64,000 bases of DNA from Procambarus clarkii. Taxonomy: Eukaryota > Arthropoda > Malacostraca > Decapoda > Cambaridae. The stretch is taken from positions 6,125,700 to 6,189,699 of the forward strand of contig NC_091228.1 in the NCBI RefSeq assembly GCF_040958095.1. Reading direction: 5' to 3'. Position 1 is the stretch's first letter, and every line of letters begins with the position of its first letter. The position numbers and the translations under genes are program-made. Shown piece after piece: positions 39,501 through 47,193 of this stretch. The notes under the pieces are model-generated. The model was given only the letters and a program-made list of their open reading frames with translations. It did not search any database and was not told the DNA's origin.

Positions 39501-42334
39501 AGCGAGACACATAATGCATCAATATGGATGAAGGCATGAATATGGAGGCTTCAATATGCCTCCATATTGATGTGGTGTACATTATACAGGTATATTGGTA
39601 TAGAATAATGAAATCTTTGACTTTGTTAAATACTGAATTACAGCACATCCTCTCAAGTGTACCTATTATATATACATAGAAGCACTTCCTAGAGAACTAA
39701 CAGAATCCATGAGCACTACATGAGAAATATATTTTTGATATTCCAACAGTGCGACGTGACCAAAGCAGAAATACCATGTAAGTCAACATTCCCAAACTGA
39801 GGAATGAAGACCTTAATCACAGTAAGAATTGTCCTCTTAACCAGTTTAAGAGCAACTAAGAACTACCTAGTTAACTACATAACCTAACCTTACTGCCTTA
39901 ATGTCAACCTGTGTTTTGTAGTTATTGAACATGAATTTCTGAACTTGTATTGTTACTGATAATCGTCACGTAAAAATTGAATATAAAATTGAATAGTCTC
40001 CGTTTATTCTCTTCAATTTATAATTGCTTACCGAAAAAATTACTTACCACTGCTCTGCTGCAAAATTTGCATCTCCAATTATCAACAAATTTTACATTTT
40101 GTATAATTATTTGCAATGCTTACATTTCCGATTTTGTTGTATTAACAAGTATAGTCACGTGTATCCCCTGCATAGCAGTGGAACTGCCTTTTCCCTTCAC
40201 CTTCAATGCCTCTGCACTGGAAGTATACATCTACACCAGCCCAGATGAGTCATCAGTCCTGCCACCTCTCCATACCCCCCAGGGCCTGGCACGGCCTGGT
40301 ACGACTCACGAGGCAAGCCGGGCGCCTCTGCTAACCGGTAGTTTGCCCCCACAAACAAGCAGTTAGCCGCCTTGAACTGACAGTGGTGCAGCTCAACACA
40401 AAGGCACCGCCAGCCACAACGAGCAGTTTGCTAGTTGACCAGATGTCCACCTTGCGTTGACACTGGATAAGTCATCACCGCTGGACTATATAAAGGGCGC
40501 TGCCTCCCTGGAGATCCGGCACCGCTCCTGTGCCAGGTAAGTCCACTACGGGCTCACCATAGCCCGTGCTACTTGCCCCGCTCTTGTGCCAGGTGAGTCC
40601 ACTACGGGCTCACCATAGCCCGTGCTACTTGCCCCGCTCCTGTGCCAGGTAAGTTCACTACGGACTCACCATAGCCCGTGCTACTTGCCCCGCTCCTGTG
40701 CCAGGTGAGTCCACTACGGGCTCACCATAGCCCGTGCTACTTGCCCCGCTCCTGTACCAGGTAAGTTCACTACGGACTCACCATAGCCCGTGCTACTTGC
40801 CCCGCTCCTGTGCCAGGTAAGTCCACTACGGGCTCACCATAGCCCGTGCTACTTGGAACTTATTCCGAGTAGCTGAATCTATAACAACCCGGAGAGCCAG
40901 TCTCTCCCTTAGTGCTCTAGGATCACCTTGGTGTCTCTCACCCGTCGTCCACCTTCAGCCAACGTCTATGTATATATTTATAATTTGTATTCATTGCTTA
41001 TAGTTTATTTTTGTATTAAGATCATACTAACTTGTTCACCTTGCATTACATGATAGCCAAGATTTTCAGAGGCATTTATGTTCTTTAATATTTCAGTAAA
41101 TTGTTTAATTATTTATTTGATGATTTTCATTTGTTTCCACCTGCGATTTACACACTGCAAGGCCAATAGCAGCATTTTTGTTCATGTTCGTGAAGTGAAC
41201 ATGAGATGATCATGAAGTGAACGCAATGTTCATGAAGAGAACGCGAGGTGTTCATGAAGTGAACGCGAGGTGTTCATGAAGTGAACGCGAGGTGTTCATG
41301 AAGTGAACGCGAGGTGTTCATGAAGTGAACACGAGGTGTTCATGAAGTGAACACGAGTTGGTCATGAAGTGAACACGAGGTGTTCATGAAGTGAACACGA
41401 GGTGTTCATGAAGTGAACACGAGGTGTTCATGAAGTGAACACGAGGTGTTCATGAAGTGAACACGAGATGTTCATGAAGTGAACACGAGATGTTCATGAA
41501 GTGAACACGAGATGTTCATGAAGTGAACACGAGATGTTCATGAAGTGAACATGAACATGAAATACCAGTCAAATTTCATTACCCACAAATTTCATGGGCC
41601 TGACGGCTCAGTGGACAGCGCTCAGGATTCGTAGTCCTGAGGTTCCGGGTTCGATCCCCGGTAGAGGCGGAGACAAATGGGCAAATTGGCCGGGATACGA
41701 ACCCAGGCCAAAGCACTCGCAAAGCACCAGGCGAGTCTTACCACTGCGCCACAGGGACTGCTTTTAACTAGTTTTAAGAATTATACCTATTTTTTTTTAG
41801 TATATATTGCTGTATTATTGTGCCTATCCCCATGTTTGAGCCACATGCCATGTGACTTAGGCCTACCCACATATATGTGCCACATGCCATGTGATTTAGG
41901 CCTACCCACATACAAACTGTGCCAGGAGTCCTATAAGCACACCCTTCACAATTTACAATTATAACGAATGATATAATTATGCTAATAATACTCCCGATAC
42001 AGTTTTAATATGGGTAGGCCTAGATCACGCGGCATGTGGCCCAAACACGCGGGTAGGCCTACTTGAGGCCTAACATGGCTGGCCCATAGATACGCGGCTA
42101 ATATTTAATATTTAATGATATTGTTGAGGGCTAATAGCTAGTGTATGCTGGCTAAAGGGCCAAAATACACGTACACAAGAGTATTAATGAAAGCGACGTA
42201 CACAACATCCCAACCCACTTAAGTTTCCCCCAAAACTTAAGATCGCTAATCCACGCCCAAATTACACAAACTCCCCTTCCTGGCGCGTGGTAAACGCGTA
42301 GGTACATACCTGGGCCCAATTCACTCCACACCAT
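15503..42334 (-). CDS. AGO2: Argonaute, AGO clade (probably AGO2-like), complete, 16 exons
   Basis: Exons in transcript order: 42334-42310, 39392-39206, 37448-37316, 36529-36386, 35809-35617, 34956-34817, 27886-27662, 26132-25947, 24402-24227, 23050-22863, 21810-21644, 20453-20269, 20113-19913, 17761-17644, 16364-16192, 15650-15503. All phases close to 862 aa (human AGO2 is 859). Argonautes bind a small guide RNA and cut or silence matching RNA. Order: N domain from about residue 15, PAZ about 230-370 ([12 protein letters not shown]), MID with the 5'-phosphate pocket Y532/K536/Q548/K573, PIWI with GADVNHP. The slicer tetrad is intact: D600, E640, D672 (YRDGVSE), H809 ([11 protein letters not shown]), so it is predicted to cleave. 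The end, KHYFV, resembles insect AGO2 (MYFV), but PIWI is also close to miRNA-class AGO1, so the paralogue is less sure than the family. The 8-codon first exon (MVWSELGP) is chosen by phase, Kozak context and GTATGT donor; it is the least certain exon. A possible ATTAAA lies about 150 nt after the stop. Confidence 0.95.
16625..16760 (+). repeat. tRNA-derived SINE fragment
   Basis: AACCACCTGGGCTAGAAGG ... AATTCAATCCCTGACCG ... GGTTGAGTACCATTCC, the same family as 2650-2850. Confidence 0.6.
17922..18965 (-). mobile_element. Tigger/pogo DNA transposon, internally shortened
   Basis: Inverted ends CAGGCATACCTCAGAATAAG and (minus) CAGTGGTACCTCGGAATGCG are flanked by TA target duplications (17920-17921, 18966-18967). 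It encodes only the N-terminal part of a transposase on the minus strand. At 1044 bp it lacks room for the DDE catalytic domain of an autonomous Tigger. It sits in Argonaute intron 13 in the same sense as the host gene. Confidence 0.85.
18212..18688 (-). pseudogene. Truncated Tigger/pogo transposase (DNA-binding part only)
   Basis: 158 aa beginning [11 protein letters not shown]. The first roughly 60 residues ([39 protein letters not shown]) are the CENP-B/pogo type helix-turn-helix. A second Tc5-type DNA-binding segment follows ([16 protein letters not shown]). No DDE domain follows, so it cannot catalyse transposition; it might still bind Tigger ends. Confidence 0.85.
19410..19640 (-). mobile_element. 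LINE ORF1 fragment
   Basis: The minus strand reads [17 protein letters not shown], matching [16 protein letters not shown] on the plus strand at 52490-52600. Both carry KxKM before it. It is therefore a dispersed ORF1-type coding fragment. Confidence 0.55.
20478..20705 (+). repeat. Dispersed repeat, 'GGTGGCTCCCT' family
   Basis: CATTGAATGTAATGAAATGC ... GTTGGCTCTCTGAAG ... CCCCTCGAAGAGGCAC resembles 52920-53110. It starts just upstream of Argonaute exon 12. Confidence 0.55.
21005..21240 (+). repeat. Degenerate G/T-rich tandem repeat
   Basis: Repeated GGCAGCGGTGTATG-like words and a GTGTGTGT run. Apparent open frames here follow from the repeat. Confidence 0.65.
22035..22255 (+). repeat. SINE-like repeat
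   Basis: GGCTTCAGTAGAAGCCTC ... CTTTTACCATGTAGTCGT parallels GGCTTCAGTAGAAGCCTC ... CTTTTGACCATGTCGTGG at 61955-62035. Confidence 0.55.
23290..24010 (-). mobile_element. Broken CR1-like LINE with SINE insertion
   Basis: The minus strand shows an RT piece ([19 protein letters not shown]) at 23830-24010 and the ORF2 end ([38 protein letters not shown]) at 23290-23640. Between them, 23716-23828 is an inverted SINE of the 2650 family. It lies in Argonaute intron 9. Confidence 0.75.
26420..26895 (+). mobile_element. LINE endonuclease (APE-like) fragment
   Basis: The plus strand reads [31 protein letters not shown] and [15 protein letters not shown] in successive frames, matching the NxxGL..K...L and ITETWL motifs at the start of LINE endonucleases. 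It is broken. Confidence 0.65.
26896..27200 (+). repeat. tRNA-derived SINE with AAAAG tail
   Basis: B box GGGTTCGTATCCTGGCC, middle AAATGAGTACTTGGTTG, then GACCTGCTCGAAACGCTACG and an AAAAG/A-rich tail from about 27133. The head matches the inverted one at 41687-41757. Confidence 0.7.
28223..28913 (+). repeat. 5' LTR of the Gypsy-type element
   Basis: It is 691 bp, with 7-bp terminal inverted repeat TGTGACG/CGTCACA, and is a near-perfect direct repeat of 33581-34271. A run just inside (about 28919-28936, TGGGGGCCTGTCCGGGA) resembles the proline-tRNA primer-binding site of other retroelements with two mismatches, so tRNA-Pro priming is a fair guess. Confidence 0.93.
29798..33892 (+). CDS. Gag-Pol-like open frame of the LTR element (fossil or incomplete copy)
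   Basis: A single open frame begins at the first ATG in good context ([11 protein letters not shown]). Parts in order: a SAP-like N-terminal segment ([13 protein letters not shown]); a long charged coiled coil with four to five 11-residue repeats of the type [11 protein letters not shown] (about 30085-30250); a Gag region; a CCHC knuckle ([14 protein letters not shown]); a protease-like region; an integrase HHCC ([16 protein letters not shown]) and core ([27 protein letters not shown]); a GPY/F module (FSGPYCVKE); and an RNase H-like piece ([14 protein letters not shown]). The last roughly 100 codons run into the 3' LTR. The element as a whole looks incomplete. Confidence 0.85.
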   Translation: MFRLQTFRANPAGEIGTLSRAKRTELQTLAHEYQLEVPYQANKNDLHNLLLDYYLEQGKIDSETHETYYIAEKTDLATMKLKLELAKIEREQQREAAAIRREEHEREAALRRDEQEREAALRRDEQEREAALRRDEQEREAALRREEHEREVALLRERERVQLETKQRELEIQREHDKQQATLALECRQREISLETSHFTQRQQATANLPVSFNISHASKLMPSFVEAEVDVFFTTFETLANQLSWPVNQWATLLRVHLTGRAAVTLSTLASENDYYTLKQAVLDAYLLSTESYRRKFRDHLKASTTTFLEFANTKRRYFMKWLEAAHVSTFTELVNLMLVEEFLRRVPPPVRLYLADKEETDYLKCAKSADTYSLIHRLTPEPSSSKKSWYSYEKVSPDQAGSQLYCKYCRLYGHTIDKCGKSQYKGTTDPQRPKPTPPKSGKPVMNVGVDVNDLSLFSNHLYTGTVSANGSNPEGRFKLKILRDTAALQSIILKSAVPNIVYTGETVFITDLTATTPYPLARVHLDCPYVNGEVQVAVREKPFPMPGVQLLLGNDLAEDLQPTNLIVMDKPQVCNSVPSNPILEYVPAEVQESDDVSPPVLVTTRAQAARPQPADSTATAVPQDPQKLPPHLTKLEFRKLQREDLTLTPLFFQAETQPDSIPGFFLENDLLYRRYRPSKLKEEDDWANTEQLVIPTSLRPTILHLAHGAFSHYGFNKTYHGIRQDYYWPGMVNNVKQYVKQCHTCQMAGKPNVSIPRAPLIPIQVPAEPFHRLIIDCVGPLPRTSSGNAYILTILCPTTRFPIAVPVKNITAATVIKHLLKIFTQYGFPREIQSDCGTNFTSDLFKRTLEEFNIKQVLSSPYHPASQGSLERSHQTIKALLKKFCSETSKDWDKQIDLIMCIFRSLPNESLGVSPYEMLYGRKCRTPLKAFKDSLRDATFSEHQNVPQFLQNLQHILERVHRFAHDNLLKAQVRMKTHYDQTSKVRKFKPGDFVLAYFPIPGSPLQNRFSGPYCVKECRNNNNYVIETPDRRRKTQLCHVNLLKQYNGTPPTVLTNYSTFTEPYIHSETFPASPPESTDKESALSNSEILNDLPKCFQDNNRAPMPSSNSTLTSSDKPFILHVDANGTDVGGVVMQQRGEKNTPVSDYCYKDLRNNWQGATLPHPEASALHSTPEKCSVLHQYGPHHPTPPAARPLLISTSSTMGLLPAEIQPGDTLYQESDNILAHDLSRVYEVEATPSITPPHNDVLLPEPQASGESCDDNLLQEIEPALPSKITSSQLYKRLWKKCPTTTTTPAPARLARVSRNVCSPPPVRTQITKLPVDRYGSADWSPVWLHLHSPPNTTRCLGSPQHQSSECSVLS
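33581..34271 (+). repeat. 3' LTR of the Gypsy-type element
   Basis: A 691-bp direct repeat of 28223-28913 with the same ends, followed by the CTTT target duplication. It carries the end of the element's open frame, which stops at 33892. Confidence 0.93.
37718..37973. mobile_element. MITE with about 60-bp terminal inverted repeats
   Basis: The left end GGGGCCAGATTTACGAAG ... GTACATCTTTCCTCAATC and the right end AGATTGAGAAAAGATGAAC ... GACTCTGGGCCCC are imperfect inverted repeats. The middle has AACAGTTGTT/TAACAATAAC-like symmetry. No coding capacity. It lies in Argonaute intron 2. Confidence 0.75.
37974..38105. repeat. Extra tandem copies of the MITE terminus
   Basis: Three further copies of the terminal motif (CAGGTTCGTAAGTACTTGCG ... 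GTGAATCTGGCCCC) follow the right end of the MITE head to tail, period about 40-55 bp. Confidence 0.75.
38106..38870 (-). mobile_element. Broken LINE, reverse transcriptase N-terminal region
   Basis: The minus strand reads [18 protein letters not shown], then [37 protein letters not shown], and in another frame [18 protein letters not shown]. These are RT motifs 1-2a of CR1/Jockey LINEs. The MITE cluster at 37718-38105 abuts its downstream side. Confidence 0.8.
38985..39050 (-). repeat. Inverted copy of the 'GGTGGCTCCCT' dispersed repeat
   Basis: The minus strand reads TGTTGAATGCAATGCAGTG then TTTCTGGGTGAGCCTC, like 52930-52970. Confidence 0.45.
40487..40866 (+). repeat. Six-copy 56-bp array behind a TATA-like box
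   Basis: TATATAAAG at 40487-40495 is followed by six 56-bp units (GTGCC anchors near 40531, 40587, 40643, 40699, 40755, 40811). Each has CCAGGTAAGT or CCAGGTGAGT, then a stem ACGGGCT/AGCCCGT (in copies with ACGGACT the stem is weakened). It looks like the promoter end of an unclassified transposable element. It lies in Argonaute intron 1, opposite sense. Confidence 0.85.
41184..41562. repeat. 22-bp palindromic minisatellite in Argonaute intron 1
   Basis: About 17 copies of GTTCATGAAGTGAACACGAG plus two bases. Half-sites GTTCA and TGAAC alternate; adjoining units form TGAACACGAGGTGTTCA, a perfect 7-bp inverted repeat around GAG. Confidence 0.92.
41596..41684 (+). repeat. tRNA-like SINE head
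   Basis: A box CTCAGTGGACAGCGC, B box GGGTTCGATCCCCGG, then AGACAAATGGGCAAA. Same type as 7469. Confidence 0.7.
41687..41757 (-). repeat. tRNA-like SINE head, opposite orientation
   Basis: The minus strand reads TGTGGCGCAGTGGTAAGAC and GGGTTCGTATCCCGGCC, an A and B box pair in tRNA spacing, abutting the + strand head at 41596-41684. Confidence 0.7.
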
Positions 42335-42538
42335 TATGGCTGTCCTGATAAAATAAGTTAGGAAAGATCAAATGAGGAGCGGGAGAAGTATCCAGCTTCA
42401 GCAGCAGCCTTCTTCTCTGGTCTGTTTGTGTGTGTCGCCGCCTCTGGCATCCTCCCCCGTGAGCCTTCGTACACCACCGCTCTCACTTGTTGCACACACC
42501 ACTTCTAGAACTATAATTTATTTATTTATTTATTTATA

Positions 42539-42707
42539 TATATACAAGAAGGTACATTGTGTTTGTGAGAATACATTGGATAGTACAGTATTTACACTCT
42601 TGTAAAGCCACTAGTACGCGCAGCGTTTCGGGCAGGTCCTTAATCTAACAATAATATATATATATAATCTTTATAAGGTCCTTAATCTAATAATAGATAT
42701 ATATATA

Positions 42708-42779
<72 letters not shown>

Positions 42780-43035
42780 AGAAGGTACATTGGGATTGTG
42801 AGGATACATAGCATAGTAATTACATTCTTGTAAAGCCACTAGTACACGCAGCGTTTCGGGCAGGTTAATAGTAATAATATCAATTATAATAATAATTATT
42901 ACTTATAATTATAATAATAATCGTCATTTTATTTACAAGAAGGTATAAGGGGGTTTGTGAGATTACATAGACTGGTATCTTCACATTCTTGCAAAGGCAC
43001 TTAAATAGATAACGTTTCGGGCAGTCAATCGGGTG
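42539..43035 (+). repeat. Three tandem fragments of a decapod-type repeat with AT microsatellite
   Basis: TACAAGAAGGTACATTG ... TTGTAAAGCCACTAGTAC ... GCGTTTCGGGCAGG occurs at 42539-42650, 42777-42870 and, diverged, 42935-43030. 42719-42776 is a pure AT run. This lies just upstream of Argonaute exon 1 on that gene's strand. Confidence 0.75.
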
Positions 43036-43736
43036 CTGTAATCATTATCTCATTATCAGATGAAGGCATTATTGTGTACACACAGTAGGCCTATACACTT
43101 AAATGGACGCGAAAGTTGTGAAATATCAATATTAGTGCAAATAATCTAATGCCAATTAATTTCTATGTAGTATCAATAGTATGATAATCATCGTACATTG
43201 CAGCATATATTCTGTTTAATCGCAAGCCTGTCTCTTTTTTGTATAAATGAAGCAAAAATAGTCAAATATGTTTTTTTAAACACGGCAGATGTGATTACAA
43301 CAATTTTTATTTAGAGAATAAAGAGTGAGGTTACAACGTCACATGAGGCAATCATTAAGAAGGCACGGGAGCCAATAGTGCCGCCTCCACACGTATGCTT
43401 CCTGTTCTATACGTTCCTGGCACTATCTGCCCTGCGCCCACGGAAATGCTATTTTTTATTTTGTTTTTTGCCTCGTGGGGAGAGTTTATTAGGCGGCGCC
43501 ACTCATCCTGTGAGTGGACATATCGCCATAACAGCATATACAACACCCTCTATTGGGTGTTGTATACACCTCTGTATACTGGAATACAGATTGACGGTTG
43601 AGAGGCAGGACCAAAGAGCCAAAGCTCAACCCCCGCAAGCACAAATAATGCCTATTAAATTAAGAAGCAGACATTTTTATTACATTTGACTACTTCTTGT
43701 AATCCTGCTAATATACTATAGAGTTGTTGTTTTAGA

Positions 43737-43822
43737 TTCAGCTACTTAGAACAAAAGTTCCAAAGTAGCACGGGCTATGGTGAGCCCGTAGTGGACTTAC
43801 CTGGCACAGGAGCGGGGTAGTA
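43737..43822 (-). repeat. Inverted single copy of the 56-bp unit
   Basis: The minus strand reads CCGCTCCTGTGCCAG, GTAAGTCCACTACGGGCTC and GTAGCTGAATCTAAAACAAC, matching the last unit and its following sequence at 40811-40890. The donor-like site falls at 43801/43800 in the Argonaute sense. Confidence 0.85.
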
Positions 43823-43885
43823 ACACCCCATCATAAAATTCAGCCTGGTTAAAGAGACATTGTCAACGGCGTCCAATAACAGTAA

Positions 43886-44918
43886 CTACAGTGCCAACGT
43901 CACTGAACTCCCTAATCTACATCCTGCTTTTCCATCCCTAGCTACTGACCCATCACAATATACATGTAGCGTGTTTTCTGTGGGTAATTTTCTAATTATA
44001 CAATGATATGTTGCCCTTAGCTCTCCTATCTCATACATACTTTTTTTCTTTTGCAAGGGAATAATTACTACATCTACGTTACAATCCTCCCATGGTGGTG
44101 TGAATTGTCTTAGGCAGAGTAATACATTCTGGAATACCATCATCTTTATAACATTAGAACATAAGGTACTCATATATGCTCTCTTCTTATACTTTATCAT
44201 ACATTGTTCATTACTTCCCACCTTTTGAACTGAGAGGATTAATTTATTAGTTCCCCCACCTCTCATTAATCTAATGGCAGAGGCTACATTTATCTCTGAA
44301 ATTCTATCCTCAATACTCTTCAGATTCAACTCCATCCTCATTATCTCAATCACAGCATTTCTTGGGCATCCTAAGATAATTCTCATGGCTTCGTTTTGTA
44401 CCTTCTCCAACTTGCCCATCCTACCTTTACCAAAACAAGGAATGAGAGGTGCAGCATAATCAATAAGAGATTTTACAATACTCAAGTATATCATTCGTAG
44501 AACAGGGACACGGGAGACATCTCCCGTCACGCAGGGTGCAGCCTCACCTCCACAGATCTCCAGTATCAGCTCTTGATACTGGTAATGGCTCAAAAGGGCC
44601 ACCACTTACGGGCTATTCATGCCCGTGCCACGTTTTGAGTGGCTTAATCTTCATCAATCAGTCAATCAGCACAGGGACTCCCACTCCCTTTCCACAGCAT
44701 GCCAAGGCTTTCAGAGGTTGTAATCTCTTCCGATATTGACCCAACAGTTTGTTCATCTCAGCTTCCTTTCTAGCTCTCCTGAACTCTTGGGAACCTCTTC
44801 CTGCTTTCTCCAGGGCTTCCTTGCTTCTGCGAGTTCCTATGTTAGGCTTCCTATCTTGGGGGTTTCCTTGCCATGGGTGGCCCTTGCTCCCCCCCCTCCC
44901 CATCATAGTCTTTGTCAT
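43886..44918 (-). mobile_element. Broken LINE with RT C-terminus and RNase H start
   Basis: The minus strand reads YLSIVKSLIDYAAPLIP, LEKVQNEAMRIILGCPR, then LHVYCDGSVARDGKAG (RNase H). An upstream piece reads QYRKRLQPLKALACCGKG. A 50-bp hairpin repeat (44606-44658) sits between the pieces. Confidence 0.75.
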
Positions 44919-44956
44919 GGTTCTTATTTATCTGTATAAGATTCTTAGATGAATTC

Positions 44957-45245
44957 ATAGAATAAAGACGGTTTATTTAATACAGGTGGTGTAAACACAA
45001 GAGGAAACAGGTGGAAACTGAGTACCCAGATGAGCCAAAGAGACATTAGAAATAACTTTTTCAGTGTCAAGAGTAGTTAACAAATGGAATGCACTAGGCA
45101 GTGATGTGGTGGAGGCAGACTCCATGTTCATGTAGATATAACAGAGCTTAATAGGCTCAGAAATCTGTATATCAGAGTGACTGTCAAGAAGTGGGACCAA
45201 AGAGATGAACCACAACCCCCGCAAGCATAACTAAGCGAGAACATT
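44957..45245 (+). mobile_element. CR1-like LINE 3' end
   Basis: Sequence encoding [16 protein letters not shown], NNFFSV- and [15 protein letters not shown]-like text in broken frames, with a tail CCACAACCCCCGCAAGCATA. Same family as 23290-23640 (minus). Confidence 0.65.
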
Positions 45246-45478
45246 CAGGATTGGTACCTTTTGATACTTGCTTGCCTGGGGTGAAAATGGTTAGTACTCC
45301 ACCTCGGGGTGACTGTGATAAGTACAGTTAGTTAGTTTAGTTCATTTATTATGCACCCCATACCCATCTTGTGGGCGGTAGTGGAAAGGGTTACAAAGGC
45401 ACATAATGGGCTCAGGGACTGAACCCCACAATTCATTTAGCTAAGCAAGTTACAATCTTAATGAGCTAGTTACAAAAT

Positions 45479-45916
45479 TCAGTGTAAGTCGTTTATACCA
45501 ATTTGACAGTTAATTTCAGTAACACGATCAACAACGCTCGGAATATTAAGTTCCTTTCTCATGTTAAGTGTCTTTGTGGTACGAGGGCACCCAAGGATTA
45601 TCCTCAAGGCTTCAATCTGCAATTTTTCAAGCCCTCCAAGCTTTCTTTCAGGCATCAAAACAAGCAGAGATGCAGCATAATCCACTAAAGATCTGATGTA
45701 TGCAAGGTACATCATTTTGACAATTCTGACATTGGCACCATAGCCTGAGTGATAACCTGCAACAGCCTTGAGAGCTCGGAGTCTCTCTTTATACTGATGA
45801 CACCACCTTGGGGTGACAGTGTTAAGTATACCATCTAAGTTACCTTGCAGTACAGTACCTTGTAATGTTCTGAGGATCCACGTCCCCACGACCCGGCCTT
45901 TGACCAGGTCTCCCAA
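45479..45916 (-). mobile_element. Broken LINE, RT C-terminal fragment
   Basis: The minus strand reads YKERLRALKAVAGYHSG, MMYLAYIRSLVDYAASLL and LQIEALRIILGCPRTTKT, a relative of 43886-44605. Two diverged copies of one LINE type therefore lie within 2 kb. Confidence 0.75.
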
Positions 45917-47193
45917 TTGGTCTGGTCAGACTGTGGGATGCGGCTGTTTGCAACCTGGTTAATCGGGTATTCTTTGGAAATGCTTACAGGGCTGCTTTAA
46001 GGTACTGGCAACTCTGGCAGTTGTCTGGGATGCCACGTCATAGTAGGGAATTATGAGAATTTTCAAAGTAAATTTGAAAACTGCCCCAAAAGAAATGTCA
46101 ACTACTATGAGCCAGCAAACTAACCAGTTGAATTATCAGTGGCGCAAACTGATCACATCATTATGAATGGGCCGCAAACTTATTAATAAATGGTACAGTT
46201 TTCCAAAGGATGCAGATACAGTAATCATAGTTTCGGTGAAAATGATGCATAGGAAAATTAACACTGGTGAAAATTTTCTTATCAGGTGGCACTTTATTTA
46301 AAGAACATCAATAAAATTTATTCCTCTCATTGTAACATTTTTGGCTTCTCAAATATATAATTTTTAGGAAAATCTAGAATTAATGACTGGAAACATGCTC
46401 ATCAATATGTATTTGTAATATTCATATTAGCATAATTTCTATAAAATTAGACAATAATTGTTAAGATCAACATATGATGATAACCGCGTAACCCCATGAA
46501 TCAAGCTATGACAATAATTGCACTTTATGTTTAAAAGTCATTTGCCAGCAGGTATCCCGAGCACCAGGGCAGGAAAGAAAGATTTCTAAATGCACTTGTC
46601 AAAATAGTCTATCCATTTTATGACAATTTTTGTTAATCAAGTTTAATATTTCGTTCAAAGGTTGGCAAACAGTAAGACCTAGAAGGTGACCCCAAGGAAT
46701 CAAGTGTCCACCATTCTACTTTAAATTTTTTCCATTTTAGTTTTTTCTATTAATTGGGTTTTAATTCTATTTTTATATTGAAACTATTAATTTTCTATAA
46801 TTTTATTTTAAACATACACAATACCACCTTAACCATTAATTGCATGTGTGGAGTTCATGCCAAACATTATACAGTATGCACAAACTTTGCTCATGTATTC
46901 TCTTATAATCCTAGTTTATATACACAATACTGTACTATTAAGATTTTTGTTCCAATTTTTGTCATAAACAGTATATGACCACTTTACTGGACATAACATC
47001 AGTTAACACCTAAAATTTTTCTTTACCTTTCAATCTTTTATTGGTTTACAATTTTTGTCTGGAAACATTTTTGGCACAGGTAGTCTTCATACACATTATT
47101 TCCTTCTGTCTGATTTTGGCTCATGATTGCATGGTGCATCTACTGTATACAAACTACAGTAATTGAATTTACACCATTTACTGTGCACACTGT
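45917..47193. other. Downstream flank and 3' UTR of NSUN5
   Basis: AT-rich. AATAAA of the NSUN5 strand is at 47042-47037, about 150 nt after the stop. No gene or recognised repeat is seen in 46000-47000. Confidence 0.5.

Noticed and set aside
41184-41562. CRISPR-like regular repeats
   Set aside because: Units are contiguous with no unique spacers, in a eukaryotic intron; this is a minisatellite. The same holds for the arrays at 4846, 40531, 59795 and 60992.
41184-41562. Glucocorticoid-type response element reading of the palindrome
   Set aside because: Hexamers aligned to the consensus leave a 5-bp rather than 3-bp spacer, so a standard site is not supported.
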